A stretch of DNA of 5,783 nucleotides. It comes from Chitinophagaceae bacterium (GTDB lineage: Bacteria > Bacteroidota > Bacteroidia > Chitinophagales > Chitinophagaceae). Shown here piece by piece: positions 1 to 5,783 of this stretch; the stretch's first letter is position 1, and every line of letters starts with the position of its first letter. The notes under the pieces were generated by a model. It did no database searches. It was given only the letters and a program-made list of their open reading frames with translations, and was not told the DNA's origin. The DNA is taken from contig PMUF01000111.1 of the NCBI GenBank assembly GCA_003167015.1, positions 9,872 through 15,654 of the forward strand, in the 5' to 3' direction. The position numbers and the translations under genes were made by a program.

Positions 1-2870
1 GAAGAGCCAAACGATACTAAAACGGTAAGACTATATGAATAATTACCGCTCAGATCCTGCATTTTCAGTCGATAAAAATTATCACCTGTTACAGGATTGG
101 CATCGGTATATGAATAGGTATTTATGCTTTGAAGATTTTTAGCCGGCACTGTACCAATGGTAGTAAAGGAGTTGTTGTCGCTGCCCCGTTGCACGATAAA
201 TTGCTTTGTATTGATTTCATTTGTCGTTTGCCATTGCAGGCTGACCGACTGACCCTGACGCTGTGCAGTGAAGTTCAGCAGGTTTAAAGCCAGGGGTGTG
301 CCCCCGCTGCTGAGGAAGAAACCGCTGAAGCCGGTGACCGGGAAGGTGACCGTCCACCAGTTATTGACTGCATCCCACGCTGCTATCGGAGTGATCAGTT
401 CGCTACCCTGGCTATAATTGGCCGGGTTGGCAGTGCCGGTGAACTGGCCATGGTATTGAGTGATCTGTACATTGCCGTTGTCGACGCCGCCGGAGGGCAG
501 CAGAGGGATACTGGGATTGTGGGCTGTCACATACGTATTATAGGCATCGAAGTCCTGCTGGGCAAAATATAGTGTCACCGTAGCCTGGGCAGTAGCCGCG
601 TTGTTATCGGGAGTGATATCGTAATGTCGCTGCACATAGGGCGAACCCTGGAAGGTGGAAATGGCTGTGTCAATTGTCACTAACGCGGTGACGTTGCCGG
701 TCAAGCCATTGACCCCTGCGGAAGACGTTAGGGTACTCAGGTTAAAAATGCCGCTGGTAATATCCGTGGGGGTATTGCCTGTAATGGTTTGTGTAGCGGT
801 TGTGGTTGAGGTAGGCAGGATCAGGTTGGCGCCGGCTGTGTCGGAGTACAGGGTCAGCAATGGGGCGCCGGCACTCGTAGCTACGATATTGTATTTCCCC
901 TGTTGGTTGATGACAAAGTCAGAATCTGCAATCTGTGTAGCTATTAGAATACCGTTGTTGTATAATTTAAAAGTGTCTTGTGCAGGTATCCCGCCTGCGG
1001 ATACATATAGCGTATCTCCTGACTGGATCAATGGAAGGTTCGCCTGGGGAGCGTATGCCAACCCGACTTGTGTGGCTGGCAAATATTGCATGCCTGTAAA
1101 CAGGAAATGGTTATTGGCAATGTTGATGCTGTCCATGTCTAACCCCTGCAACTGACTGATAGATGATGGGATGGGGCCGTTGAGCTGGTTGTTCTCCAGT
1201 TCAAGGTAAACCAGATAGGAGGACAGTTTACCAATAGAGTCAGGTATTTTTCCGGTCAGCTTATTGTTGTTTAGCTCGAGGGCTTCCAGTTGACTACAAT
1301 TGGTTATGGAGTCCGGAATGGAGCCGGTCAGCTGGTTATTCGATGCTATCAGCTGTTCGAGATAAAATGGCCTGCCCAGGGATGAAGGAATAGTATCCGT
1401 CAATAGGTTATTACTGACATCGAGTACTTCCAGGTTAGGATCTCCACCGATGGAAGATGGGATGCCACCGGTAAATTGATTTCCTGACAGGTAAATATTG
1501 ATCAGACCCAAGCTTCCCAGGGTAGAAGGGAGGTTTCCGTACATCTTATTGTTGGCGAGGTTAAGAGTTTCCAGGTAAGAAAGATTGCCGATAGAGATCG
1601 GGATGGTGTCTGATAATTGATTGCTGTTCAGGAAGAGGTTGCCGAGTTGTGTCATATTCCAAATTCCCGCTGGTATGTTACCGGTAAACTGATTCGACTG
1701 CAGGGATAGATTGAGGAGGGATGACAAAGAACCCAGCGATGAAGGTAAATTGCCACTTAATTGGTTATTATCAAGCGCCAGCGTGTTAAGCGCTGAAAGA
1801 TTGCCAATGGTAGATGGCAGGCTACCGCTCAATTGATTGTTGATAGCCCCAAATGTGCCCATGGCTGTAAGGTTTCCAATGGAAGCCGGTATGGTACCCG
1901 TGAGATTGTTGTACTCAAGTTGCAGGGCAGTTACTCTTCCATACCTTACTGAGACTCCGGACCAACTATCAAGTGGTGCTGAGGTCAGCCAGTTGGTGCG
2001 GTTGGTCCATCCCGGACCGTTGGTGCTATTATACAGATCAACCACTGCGAGTGAATCCTGGGTATTAGCTACAGTAATGCTTTTGAGTACCATCGAAATG
2101 TTCGATATTGTAGTAGTGACGTATACACTATAGTTTCCCGGCGATGAAACAGTGAACGTAGAATCTCCCTGAATACTGGCAATCAATGTGTCACCCTTAA
2201 ACCATTGATAATAGTTGTTAGCTGCCAACCCGCCGGGTGCAACGGAAAGGGTATTTCCGTTGACGATTAATGGGATATCTTGCTGGGGGATCATGGTTAC
2301 GTAAGCGGGACCATTATATCCATCAAGACTGGAGAAGTTGAATTGATTGTTCGACAGGATCAAAGTAGTATTTGGCATGAGTCCTGATAAATCTGGCAGA
2401 GTGCCGCTGAATGAATTAGATTGAAGATTAAAGAAGTTCGCTTGGGTGAGGTTGTTCAATGAGGCCGGGATAGAGCCACTGAGTTGATTCACAGATAAGT
2501 CAATGGCAAAAAGTTGAGTTAGGTTGCCAATAGAGACTGGCAGCGGACCGGTCAGTCCATTGCAATTTAGTTGGATATTCGCAAGGGCTGACAGATTGCC
2601 CAGTGAGGAAGGCAGCGGGCCGATCAGCCTGTTGCCTGTCAGCGTCAGGCTAAACACGCGCCCGTTATTATCCTCCCCGACACCATACCATGTACCGATT
2701 GGTGCTGAGGTCAGCCAGTTAGTATGATTGGTCCATCCCGGACCGTTGGTGCTGTTGTATAGATCCACCAGCGCCAGGGAGTCTTGTGAGTTCGCTACTT
2801 GTGCTGAGGTGATGAATGGGCGGAGGAGTATAAGGAAAAGGAGGAAAAGGGATAAAGCTCTAGGTCTCAT
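1..2870 (-). CDS. Secreted leucine-rich-repeat / Ig-like modular surface protein (3' end missing)
   Basis: The reading frame runs without a stop from ATG at 2870 to the window edge (956 codons plus two bases). An in-frame TGA lies two codons upstream, so this start is the only choice. Residues 1-23 form a signal peptide: Arg-containing start, hydrophobic core SLFLLFLILL, likely cleavage after TSA. Residues 25-57 are an LRR N-cap-like segment (DSLALVDLYNSTNG...W). About four leucine-rich repeats follow (about 64-182), then an Ig-like beta domain (about 188-268). The set recurs: cap 267-299, about eleven repeats of 23-25 residues (about 311-590), and a second Ig-like domain (about 598-676). The repeats have the plant-type consensus NxLxGxIPxxLGxL. 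A beta-rich stretch (about 680-856, with YVQRHYDITP) and an FN3-like domain (about 857-956) resemble regions preceding type IX sorting domains in Bacteroidota, but that terminus is not visible. Probable role: extracellular or outer-membrane-attached binding or adhesion; the ligand is unknown. Confidence 0.9.
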   Translation of the reverse strand, partial: MRPRALSLFLLFLILLRPFITSAQVANSQDSLALVDLYNSTNGPGWTNHTNWLTSAPIGTWYGVGEDNNGRVFSLTLTGNRLIGPLPSSLGNLSALANIQLNCNGLTGPLPVSIGNLTQLFAIDLSVNQLSGSIPASLNNLTQANFFNLQSNSFSGTLPDLSGLMPNTTLILSNNQFNFSSLDGYNGPAYVTMIPQQDIPLIVNGNTLSVAPGGLAANNYYQWFKGDTLIASIQGDSTFTVSSPGNYSVYVTTTISNISMVLKSITVANTQDSLAVVDLYNSTNGPGWTNRTNWLTSAPLDSWSGVSVRYGRVTALQLEYNNLTGTIPASIGNLTAMGTFGAINNQLSGSLPSTIGNLSALNTLALDNNQLSGNLPSSLGSLSSLLNLSLQSNQFTGNIPAGIWNMTQLGNLFLNSNQLSDTIPISIGNLSYLETLNLANNKMYGNLPSTLGSLGLINIYLSGNQFTGGIPSSIGGDPNLEVLDVSNNLLTDTIPSSLGRPFYLEQLIASNNQLTGSIPDSITNCSQLEALELNNNKLTGKIPDSIGKLSSYLVYLELENNQLNGPIPSSISQLQGLDMDSINIANNHFLFTGMQYLPATQVGLAYAPQANLPLIQSGDTLYVSAGGIPAQDTFKLYNNGILIATQIADSDFVINQQGKYNIVATSAGAPLLTLYSDTAGANLILPTSTTTATQTITGNTPTDITSGIFNLSTLTSSAGVNGLTGNVTALVTIDTAISTFQGSPYVQRHYDITPDNNAATAQATVTLYFAQQDFDAYNTYVTAHNPSIPLLPSGGVDNGNVQITQYHGQFTGTANPANYSQGSELITPIAAWDAVNNWWTVTFPVTGFSGFFLSSGGTPLALNLLNFTAQRQGQSVSLQWQTTNEINTKQFIVQRGSDNNSFTTIGTVPAKNLQSINTYSYTDANPVTGDNFYRLKMQDLSGNYSYSLTVLVSFGS
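1975..2072 (-). repeat. Direct repeat copy 2, encoding the second LRR N-cap-like segment
   Basis: This is the partner of 2701-2798 and encodes residues 267-299, with the same DLYNSTNGPGWTN core. It opens a second and longer block of leucine-rich repeats, so it marks the boundary between two homologous modules within one protein. Confidence 0.85.
2701..2798 (-). repeat. Direct repeat copy 1, encoding the first LRR N-cap-like segment
   Basis: This 98-bp stretch of the LRR gene is repeated in the same orientation and frame at 1975-2072, 726 bp (242 codons) away. By hand alignment 80 of 98 bases agree (about 82%), including a 20-bp identical block at one end and a 26-bp identical block in the middle. 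It encodes residues 25-57. The differences are mostly synonymous, consistent with an old in-gene duplication kept under protein-level selection. Confidence 0.85.
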
Positions 2871-2953
2871 AAGTCAGTCGGGCTAAAAATGGGGAAAAGG
2901 GGTTAATGGTTATTCCGCAGGAGACAGAAGGCGGCCATCATAGAAAGGATGTT

Positions 2954-2984
2954 CAAAAATATATATAATTTGGGTTCCGTGCAA
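2954..2984 (-). promoter_or_regulatory. Predicted Bacteroidota-type promoter of the LRR gene
   Basis: Read on the minus strand, TTG at 2984-2982 (-33 element) is followed after 20 bases by TATTTTTG at 2961-2954, a full match to the Bacteroidota -7 consensus TAnnTTTG. Transcription would start near 2947, giving a leader of about 77 bases before ATG at 2870. No Shine-Dalgarno sequence stands out before the start, which is usual in this phylum. The call rests on consensus match, spacing and position only. Confidence 0.6.
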
Positions 2985-3108
2985 CTATCTTTAACAGGTC
3001 TCGTACGGCTTGTACTGCGCTGCACGGTTATGCGCTGTTATGACACGATTATGGTTATTTTCAACGCGGGTTGGCTATTTTGAGGGATGCGAGGATAACA
3101 AAGAAAAA

Positions 3109-3116
3109 TAAATTTG
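3109..3116 (+). promoter_or_regulatory. Possible -7 promoter element upstream of the small ORF
   Basis: TAAATTTG matches the Bacteroidota -7 consensus and lies about 80 bases before the start at 3199. The best upstream TTG (3080-3082) is 26 bases away, longer than usual, so the promoter is incomplete on paper. In an AT-rich gap such an octamer can arise by chance. Confidence 0.3.
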
Positions 3117-3198
3117 GAAGCTTTTAGGTAAGGTGGTGAAAACAGCACCAGAAGTCAAGGAGAAAGGGTGAAGTAATTTGACTCAAAAAGTCTTATGT

Positions 3199-3327
3199 AT
3201 GAAAAAAAATGATATCAAGATTTACTTTCGGCTATTCGTATTGCTTAGTCATGATGATATGGATAAGTGGCTTGAGGCTCAAAAGCAAGAATTTTATGAG
3301 AGGTACCCTGAATTTAGGGCTTCATAG
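3199..3327 (+). CDS. Possible small protein of 42 residues, unknown function
   Basis: The frame is ATG at 3199 to TAG at 3325-3327. The product begins MKKNDIKIYF, continues with a short hydrophobic patch (RLFVLL) and ends in a charged, probably helical tail containing DKWLEAQKQ and ERYPEF. Its make-up, with many Lys, Glu and aromatic residues and no rare-residue clusters, looks more protein-like than the other short frames in this gap. There is no good ribosome-binding site at this ATG. An AAGGAG at 3157-3162 is 15 bases before an in-frame TTG at 3178, an alternative start that would add seven residues. I recognise no family. It could be a free-standing small protein, a remnant of a larger gene, or a chance ORF. 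Confidence 0.35.
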   Translation: MKKNDIKIYFRLFVLLSHDDMDKWLEAQKQEFYERYPEFRAS

Positions 3328-3620
3328 TATGAAAGGCGACTTTTCAAGAAACCCTTTTTATTGTGTATCCTGAGCAGTTATCGGCTATTCTCTTTTTTTG
3401 CAATGGGTCTTTGGATCTTGATAGTGGGAAAAGACGGCTTGCGAAATACTGGCTGGTGTTCGCGCTGCGAAATAAATGGTGCCAGGTGCACGGCTGTACT
3501 TCCGCGGAACGGTCAATAACAGCGATCAGCGGCATTTTTACCAGAAGGACCGGCAGGGCTTGTATCCCGCTACCCAAAGGGGGAGACAAGAAAGCTGATT
3601 CTGACCGATTCATTCATCCC
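3328..3620. other. Intergenic stretch without a convincing gene
   Basis: Three frames are open here in conflict: plus 3363-3641 (92 codons), minus 3613-3344 (89 codons) and plus 3476-3592 (about 40 codons from ATG GTG). None has a recognisable motif, a clear promoter or a convincing start context, and their products are rich in Arg, Ser and Cys, as is typical of non-coding translations. The stretch is more GC-rich than the AT-rich sequence on either side. It has a 9-bp direct repeat (TGCGAAATA at 3440-3448 and 3466-3474). It may be a decayed gene, an untranslated RNA or simple spacer; I cannot decide between these. Confidence 0.4.
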
Positions 3621-3651
3621 TTGTGTATAACATTTTATTAATGTAAATTTG
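3621..3651 (+). promoter_or_regulatory. Predicted promoter of the toxin-antitoxin operon, with a candidate operator
   Basis: TTG at 3621-3623 is followed after 20 bases by TAAATTTG at 3644-3651, a full match to the Bacteroidota TAnnTTTG element and with the same spacing as the LRR gene promoter. Transcription would start near 3658, only about 15 bases before the antitoxin ATG. Between the two elements lies a perfect inverted repeat, ACATT-TTATT-AATGT (3630-3644), placed where a bound repressor would block polymerase. Autoregulation by the antitoxin or the complex is common in such modules but is inferred here. Confidence 0.6.
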
Positions 3652-3672
3652 TGATAAGTAAAATCAGATATT

Positions 3673-3903
3673 ATGTACTCAGAGGCAAGGAAACTTCATA
3701 TTATAGAGGCGGTATTAAAAACGGAGAACGAGGCTGTATTAACGGCTATAGAAACGATTGTAGATCAAAATAATGTCACCAGTAAAAGAACAAAGGGAAG
3801 GTTCAGCGCTCTACTGGGATCTCTTACCAGTGAAGAAGCAGAATCCATGAAAAAAACGATAGAAGAGAATTTTGAGAAAATAAACCCTGATGACTGGAAA
3901 TAA
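3673..3903 (+). CDS. Putative antitoxin of a PIN-domain toxin-antitoxin pair
   Basis: This is a 76-residue acidic, mostly helical protein. Residues 1-32 look like an amphipathic helix pair (EARKLHIIEAVL...AIETIV). A polar basic segment follows at about 35-44 (VTSKRTKGR), then a helix and an acidic tail (about 50-76, SEEAES...NPDDW). The gene directly precedes a PIN toxin, overlaps it by 14 bp, and has its own promoter about 20 bp upstream, which is the usual layout of an antitoxin. The expected role is to bind and block the nuclease, probably through the C-terminal part, and perhaps to repress the operon. I see no clear AbrB, ribbon-helix-helix, Phd/YefM or HTH domain, so its DNA-binding mode is unclear. 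The assignment rests on size, position and overlap, not on a recognised family. Confidence 0.75.
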   Translation: MYSEARKLHIIEAVLKTENEAVLTAIETIVDQNNVTSKRTKGRFSALLGSLTSEEAESMKKTIEENFEKINPDDWK

Positions 3904-4276
3904 CATTGTTGCCGATACCAATATCTTTATTGATCTGATGAAGGGCAACGAGGTGATTGCGAAAAGGCTGGAATCCTTCGATGAGGTGTACATCTCTCCC
4001 GTAGTGTTGGTAGAACTTTATTTCGGGGCCTACCGTTCTGCCAATCCGGAAAAGCATTTACGTAAAATAGCAATAGCCATCCAGGAAACCAAATTGCTGA
4101 CTATCGATGCAGCAACAGCAGAGATTTTTGTTACGATCAAATTGGCCTTATTTGCCAAAGGTAATCCGATACCTGAAAATGATATATGGATAGCTGCTAC
4201 CTCCATGCAGCATCAATTACCTTTATACACCAATGATAAACACTTTGCTGAAGTCGAGGGAATGCGGCTAGCATAA
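3890..4276 (+). CDS. vapC: PIN-domain toxin, VapC-like ribonuclease
   Basis: This 128-residue protein has the normal length and layout of a VapC toxin, a Mg2+-dependent endoribonuclease that cleaves RNA (often tRNA or rRNA in characterised members) when freed from its antitoxin. The PIN active site is complete: Asp9 in the N-terminal VADTNIFID strand, Glu42 in VVLVELYFG, Asp98 in PENDIWIAA, and Asp116 in YTNDKHF. The start at 3890 lies inside the antitoxin gene (14-bp overlap in another frame), implying coupled translation. The next in-frame ATG (3938) would remove Asp9 and is unlikely. No frameshift or loss of key residues is seen, so the toxin should be active. The RNA target cannot be read from the sequence. 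Confidence 0.93.
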   Translation: MTGNNIVADTNIFIDLMKGNEVIAKRLESFDEVYISPVVLVELYFGAYRSANPEKHLRKIAIAIQETKLLTIDAATAEIFVTIKLALFAKGNPIPENDIWIAATSMQHQLPLYTNDKHFAEVEGMRLA

Positions 4277-4407
4277 CCGCCCTTTCTTAACTCCTTCGTT
4301 ATTTACCCCTGGACCAGCAGTCTGATCTTCATAATTTGCTGGAAAATCACCTTAGGGCAATAGGTATCCTGAAATAAGGAAAAGGAGAGAGCACTAATAG
4401 AGCAATA

Positions 4408-5256
4408 TCAGAACACTCTTTGTTTGATCCTGTTCATAAACGCCTCGCGGAACTTCTCGCTGATGGGTATCTGCTTCCCGCCGATGAAAATATGATTATC
4501 ACGGATCGACTCCACGAGGGCGATATTGATGATATAGGAATTGTGTACCCGGGCGAAAGAGGCGGAGAGCTGTTCTTCGATATCCTTGAGCCGCCGGTAG
4601 ACGAGCAGCTTGTGGGCCGGGGTGACGACACGGACGTATTCTTTCTCGCCTTCGAAATAGAGGATCTCTTTGAGCAGGATCTTCTGAAATGCCCGGCCGG
4701 ATTTGATGAAGAAATATTCTTCCGAAGCGGGGAGGGGGGCCTGGCGTTCGGGGAGGGAGGAATCGGGAGTGGCCGGTCCGGCTGATGCGGGCGATGAAGC
4801 CAGGGAGGCGGAGGATACGGTGCCGGAAAGGGCAGTGGCGGCGGAAGTCGGCGCGCTGGACATCGAGGCGGTGGCGGCTGCGCCGGATTGATCCGCCCGC
4901 GAGTAATGGGCCTCGATCTTTTGCAGCGCGGCATAAAATCTCTTGAGGGTGATGGGTTTCAGCAGATAGTCGATGGTGGGATAGCCATAGCTGTCAGCGG
5001 CATATTCGGAATAGGCGGTCGTAAAGACGATCCGCACCGATGGCGGCAGCAAGGTAGCCATTTCCATCCCCGTCAGATGGGGCATATTGATATCGAGGAA
5101 GATCAGGTCGACGGGGTACGTCTTCAGGTAAGTCAGGGCCTCCCGGGCATCATAGCATTTGGCGGGCTGCTCCCAGGAAGTGTTCTGCAGGATGAACATT
5201 TCCAGTAGTTTCACCGCATTGGGTTCATCATCGACGATCAGGCAACGCAGGTTCAT
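4408..5256 (-). CDS. LytTR-family response regulator
   Basis: This is a 282-residue transcriptional regulator of the LytR/AlgR type. Residues 1-118 form a receiver domain with the acidic pair Asp9-Asp10, phospho-acceptor Asp55 (LIFLDINMP), switch Thr80 (FTTAY) and Lys100-Pro101. Residues about 181-279 are a LytTR DNA-binding domain (FFIKSGR..., ILYFEGEKEYVRV, FARVHNSYIIN, and a final ISEKFREAF helix). The two are joined by a low-complexity Ala/Ser/Pro/Thr linker of about 58 residues (about 122-180), longer than the short linkers usual in this family. The start ATG overlaps the stop of the kinase gene by four bases (ATGA), so the pair is co-transcribed and probably translationally coupled. The kinase next door is the expected phosphodonor. 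Target genes are unknown; the convergent toxin-antitoxin operon gives no hint. Confidence 0.95.
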   Translation of the reverse strand: MNLRCLIVDDEPNAVKLLEMFILQNTSWEQPAKCYDAREALTYLKTYPVDLIFLDINMPHLTGMEMATLLPPSVRIVFTTAYSEYAADSYGYPTIDYLLKPITLKRFYAALQKIEAHYSRADQSGAAATASMSSAPTSAATALSGTVSSASLASSPASAGPATPDSSLPERQAPLPASEEYFFIKSGRAFQKILLKEILYFEGEKEYVRVVTPAHKLLVYRRLKDIEEQLSASFARVHNSYIINIALVESIRDNHIFIGGKQIPISEKFREAFMNRIKQRVF

Positions 5257-5783
5257 ATGAGCGGTATTTTTAGAGAGGCCTGATAGACCGACGCCGTTCG
5301 CGTGGTCCGTAATTCAAACCGGTCTCCGTATAACAAGATAAGACGTTTTTCCAGGTTTTTGAGCCCGAACCCTTGCGAGGAAGTTTTGGGGCCATCTGCC
5401 GGCAGCGGATTTTCAGTGCTGAAGAGCAGGAAACCATCCTGCTGCACCAGGGAAAGGCCAAAGGCATTCCCGGCGGCCGATCGGTCGATGCCGTGCTTGA
5501 AGATATTCTCCACAAAGGTGATCAACAGCATCGGGGGGATAGAGGGACTGCCTTCGAATTGCTGGTAAAAGCTAACCTTTACCCCATGTCGGATACGGAT
5601 CTCTTCGAGCGCGATATAATTCTCCAGGAATTTGACCTCTGTCTGCAGACTAACATTTTCTTTGGGGCTTTCATCCACAAAATAGCGCATGATATCGGAA
5701 AGACGGCCGATGAGCAGAGCGGTATGGGGCGCCTCGCGGAAGGCTTCATAATAGATATTATTCAGGGTATTGAAAAGGAAATG
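5253..5783 (-). CDS. LytS/YehU-type sensor histidine kinase, C-terminal part (5' end missing)
   Basis: The frame is open to the window edge, giving 176 C-terminal residues. The first visible codon is the His of HFLFNTLNNI, the conserved phospho-acceptor motif of the His_kinase (PF06580-type) family. The helical dimerisation region follows (visible residues about 20-65, LSDIMRYF and FLENYIALEEIRI). Next comes a GHKL ATPase domain with an N box (TFVENIFKHG, visible residues 89-98) and a G box (GFGLKNLEKRL, visible 138-148). The protein should autophosphorylate and pass phosphate to Asp55 of the overlapping response regulator. Its sensor part, probably several membrane helices, lies outside the window. 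The Met codon at 5690 is internal and not the start, because conserved kinase sequence continues upstream of it. Confidence 0.93.
   Translation of the reverse strand, partial: HFLFNTLNNIYYEAFREAPHTALLIGRLSDIMRYFVDESPKENVSLQTEVKFLENYIALEEIRIRHGVKVSFYQQFEGSPSIPPMLLITFVENIFKHGIDRSAAGNAFGLSLVQQDGFLLFSTENPLPADGPKTSSQGFGLKNLEKRLILLYGDRFELRTTRTASVYQASLKIPLI

Noticed and set aside
655..1155. Plus-strand open frame of 166 codons
   Set aside because: It lies antisense to the uninterrupted LRR protein frame and has no family signal. It is a shadow of the minus-strand gene, as are the plus frames at 1837-2133 and 2524-2727.
3026..3058. Recurrent TTATG motifs in the intergenic gap
   Set aside because: The spacing is irregular and the copies are too short to separate from chance in AT-rich DNA. 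It is not a CRISPR array or iteron array.
3133..3150. Hairpin GGTGGTG-AAAA-CAGCACC
   Set aside because: One of the seven stem pairs is mismatched, and there is no adjacent T-run or known RNA motif. It is probably chance.
3329..3373. Short frame beginning MKGDFSRNPF, recalling the start of phage-tail-associated DUF6519-type proteins
   Set aside because: It stops after 14 codons and the downstream sequence does not continue the likeness in any frame. Ten residues are too few to claim a gene remnant.
3811..4057. Minus-strand frames opposite the toxin-antitoxin genes
   Set aside because: They are antisense to two genes with clear coding character, and neither product has a recognisable motif.
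4314..4342. Inverted repeat CCAGCA ... TGCTGG between the converging genes, considered as a terminator
   Set aside because: The stem is only 6 bp, the loop is 17 bases, and there is no T-run on either strand, so a terminator cannot be supported.
4420..5208. Plus frames 4420-4785, 4703-4891 and 4888-5208, and minus frame 4434-4934
   Set aside because: All overlap the response regulator, whose domains and motifs are complete. The Pro/Arg- or Gly/Glu-rich products come from the GC-rich linker read in other frames.
5270..5568. Minus frame 5270-5515 and plus frame 5302-5568
   Set aside because: Both are shadows of the histidine kinase frame, which carries the N and G boxes.

Overview
The window looks like chromosomal DNA of a Bacteroidota bacterium, most likely of the Chitinophaga type. 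This is inferred from four things: a large secreted leucine-rich-repeat protein whose end resembles type IX secretion cargo, promoters of the Bacteroidota form (TTG, a gap of 20, then TAnnTTTG), little use of Shine-Dalgarno sequences, and a LytS/LytTR-type two-component pair. No taxonomic marker gene is present, so this placement is an inference.

Positions 1-2870 (minus strand) hold one uninterrupted, 3'-truncated gene of at least 956 codons. It encodes a signal peptide, then two successive modules that each contain an LRR N-cap-like segment, plant-type leucine-rich repeats and an Ig-like beta domain. Beta-rich C-terminal domains follow. The end of the protein, where a sorting domain would be expected, lies outside the window. 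A good promoter candidate sits about 85-115 bp upstream of the start.

Positions 2871-3672 are mostly non-coding. They contain one plausible 42-residue small ORF (3199-3327) and about 300 bp with several weak, mutually overlapping frames, none convincing. At the right end lies the promoter of the next operon.

Positions 3673-4276 (plus strand) are a two-gene toxin-antitoxin operon. A 76-residue putative antitoxin of a type I cannot name overlaps by 14 bp a 128-residue PIN-domain (VapC-like) ribonuclease with all four acidic active-site residues present. A perfect 5-5-5 inverted repeat between the promoter elements is a candidate operator.

Positions 4277-4407 are a short gap between converging genes. 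Positions 4408-5783 (minus strand) hold a two-component operon: a LytS/YehU-type sensor kinase, cut by the window edge exactly at its phospho-acceptor histidine motif, and a LytTR response regulator joined to it by a 4-bp ATGA overlap. The regulator has an unusually long Ala/Ser/Pro linker. I see no CRISPR array, tRNA, rRNA or intact mobile element. The nearest thing to an undescribed system is the PIN toxin with its unfamiliar antitoxin.
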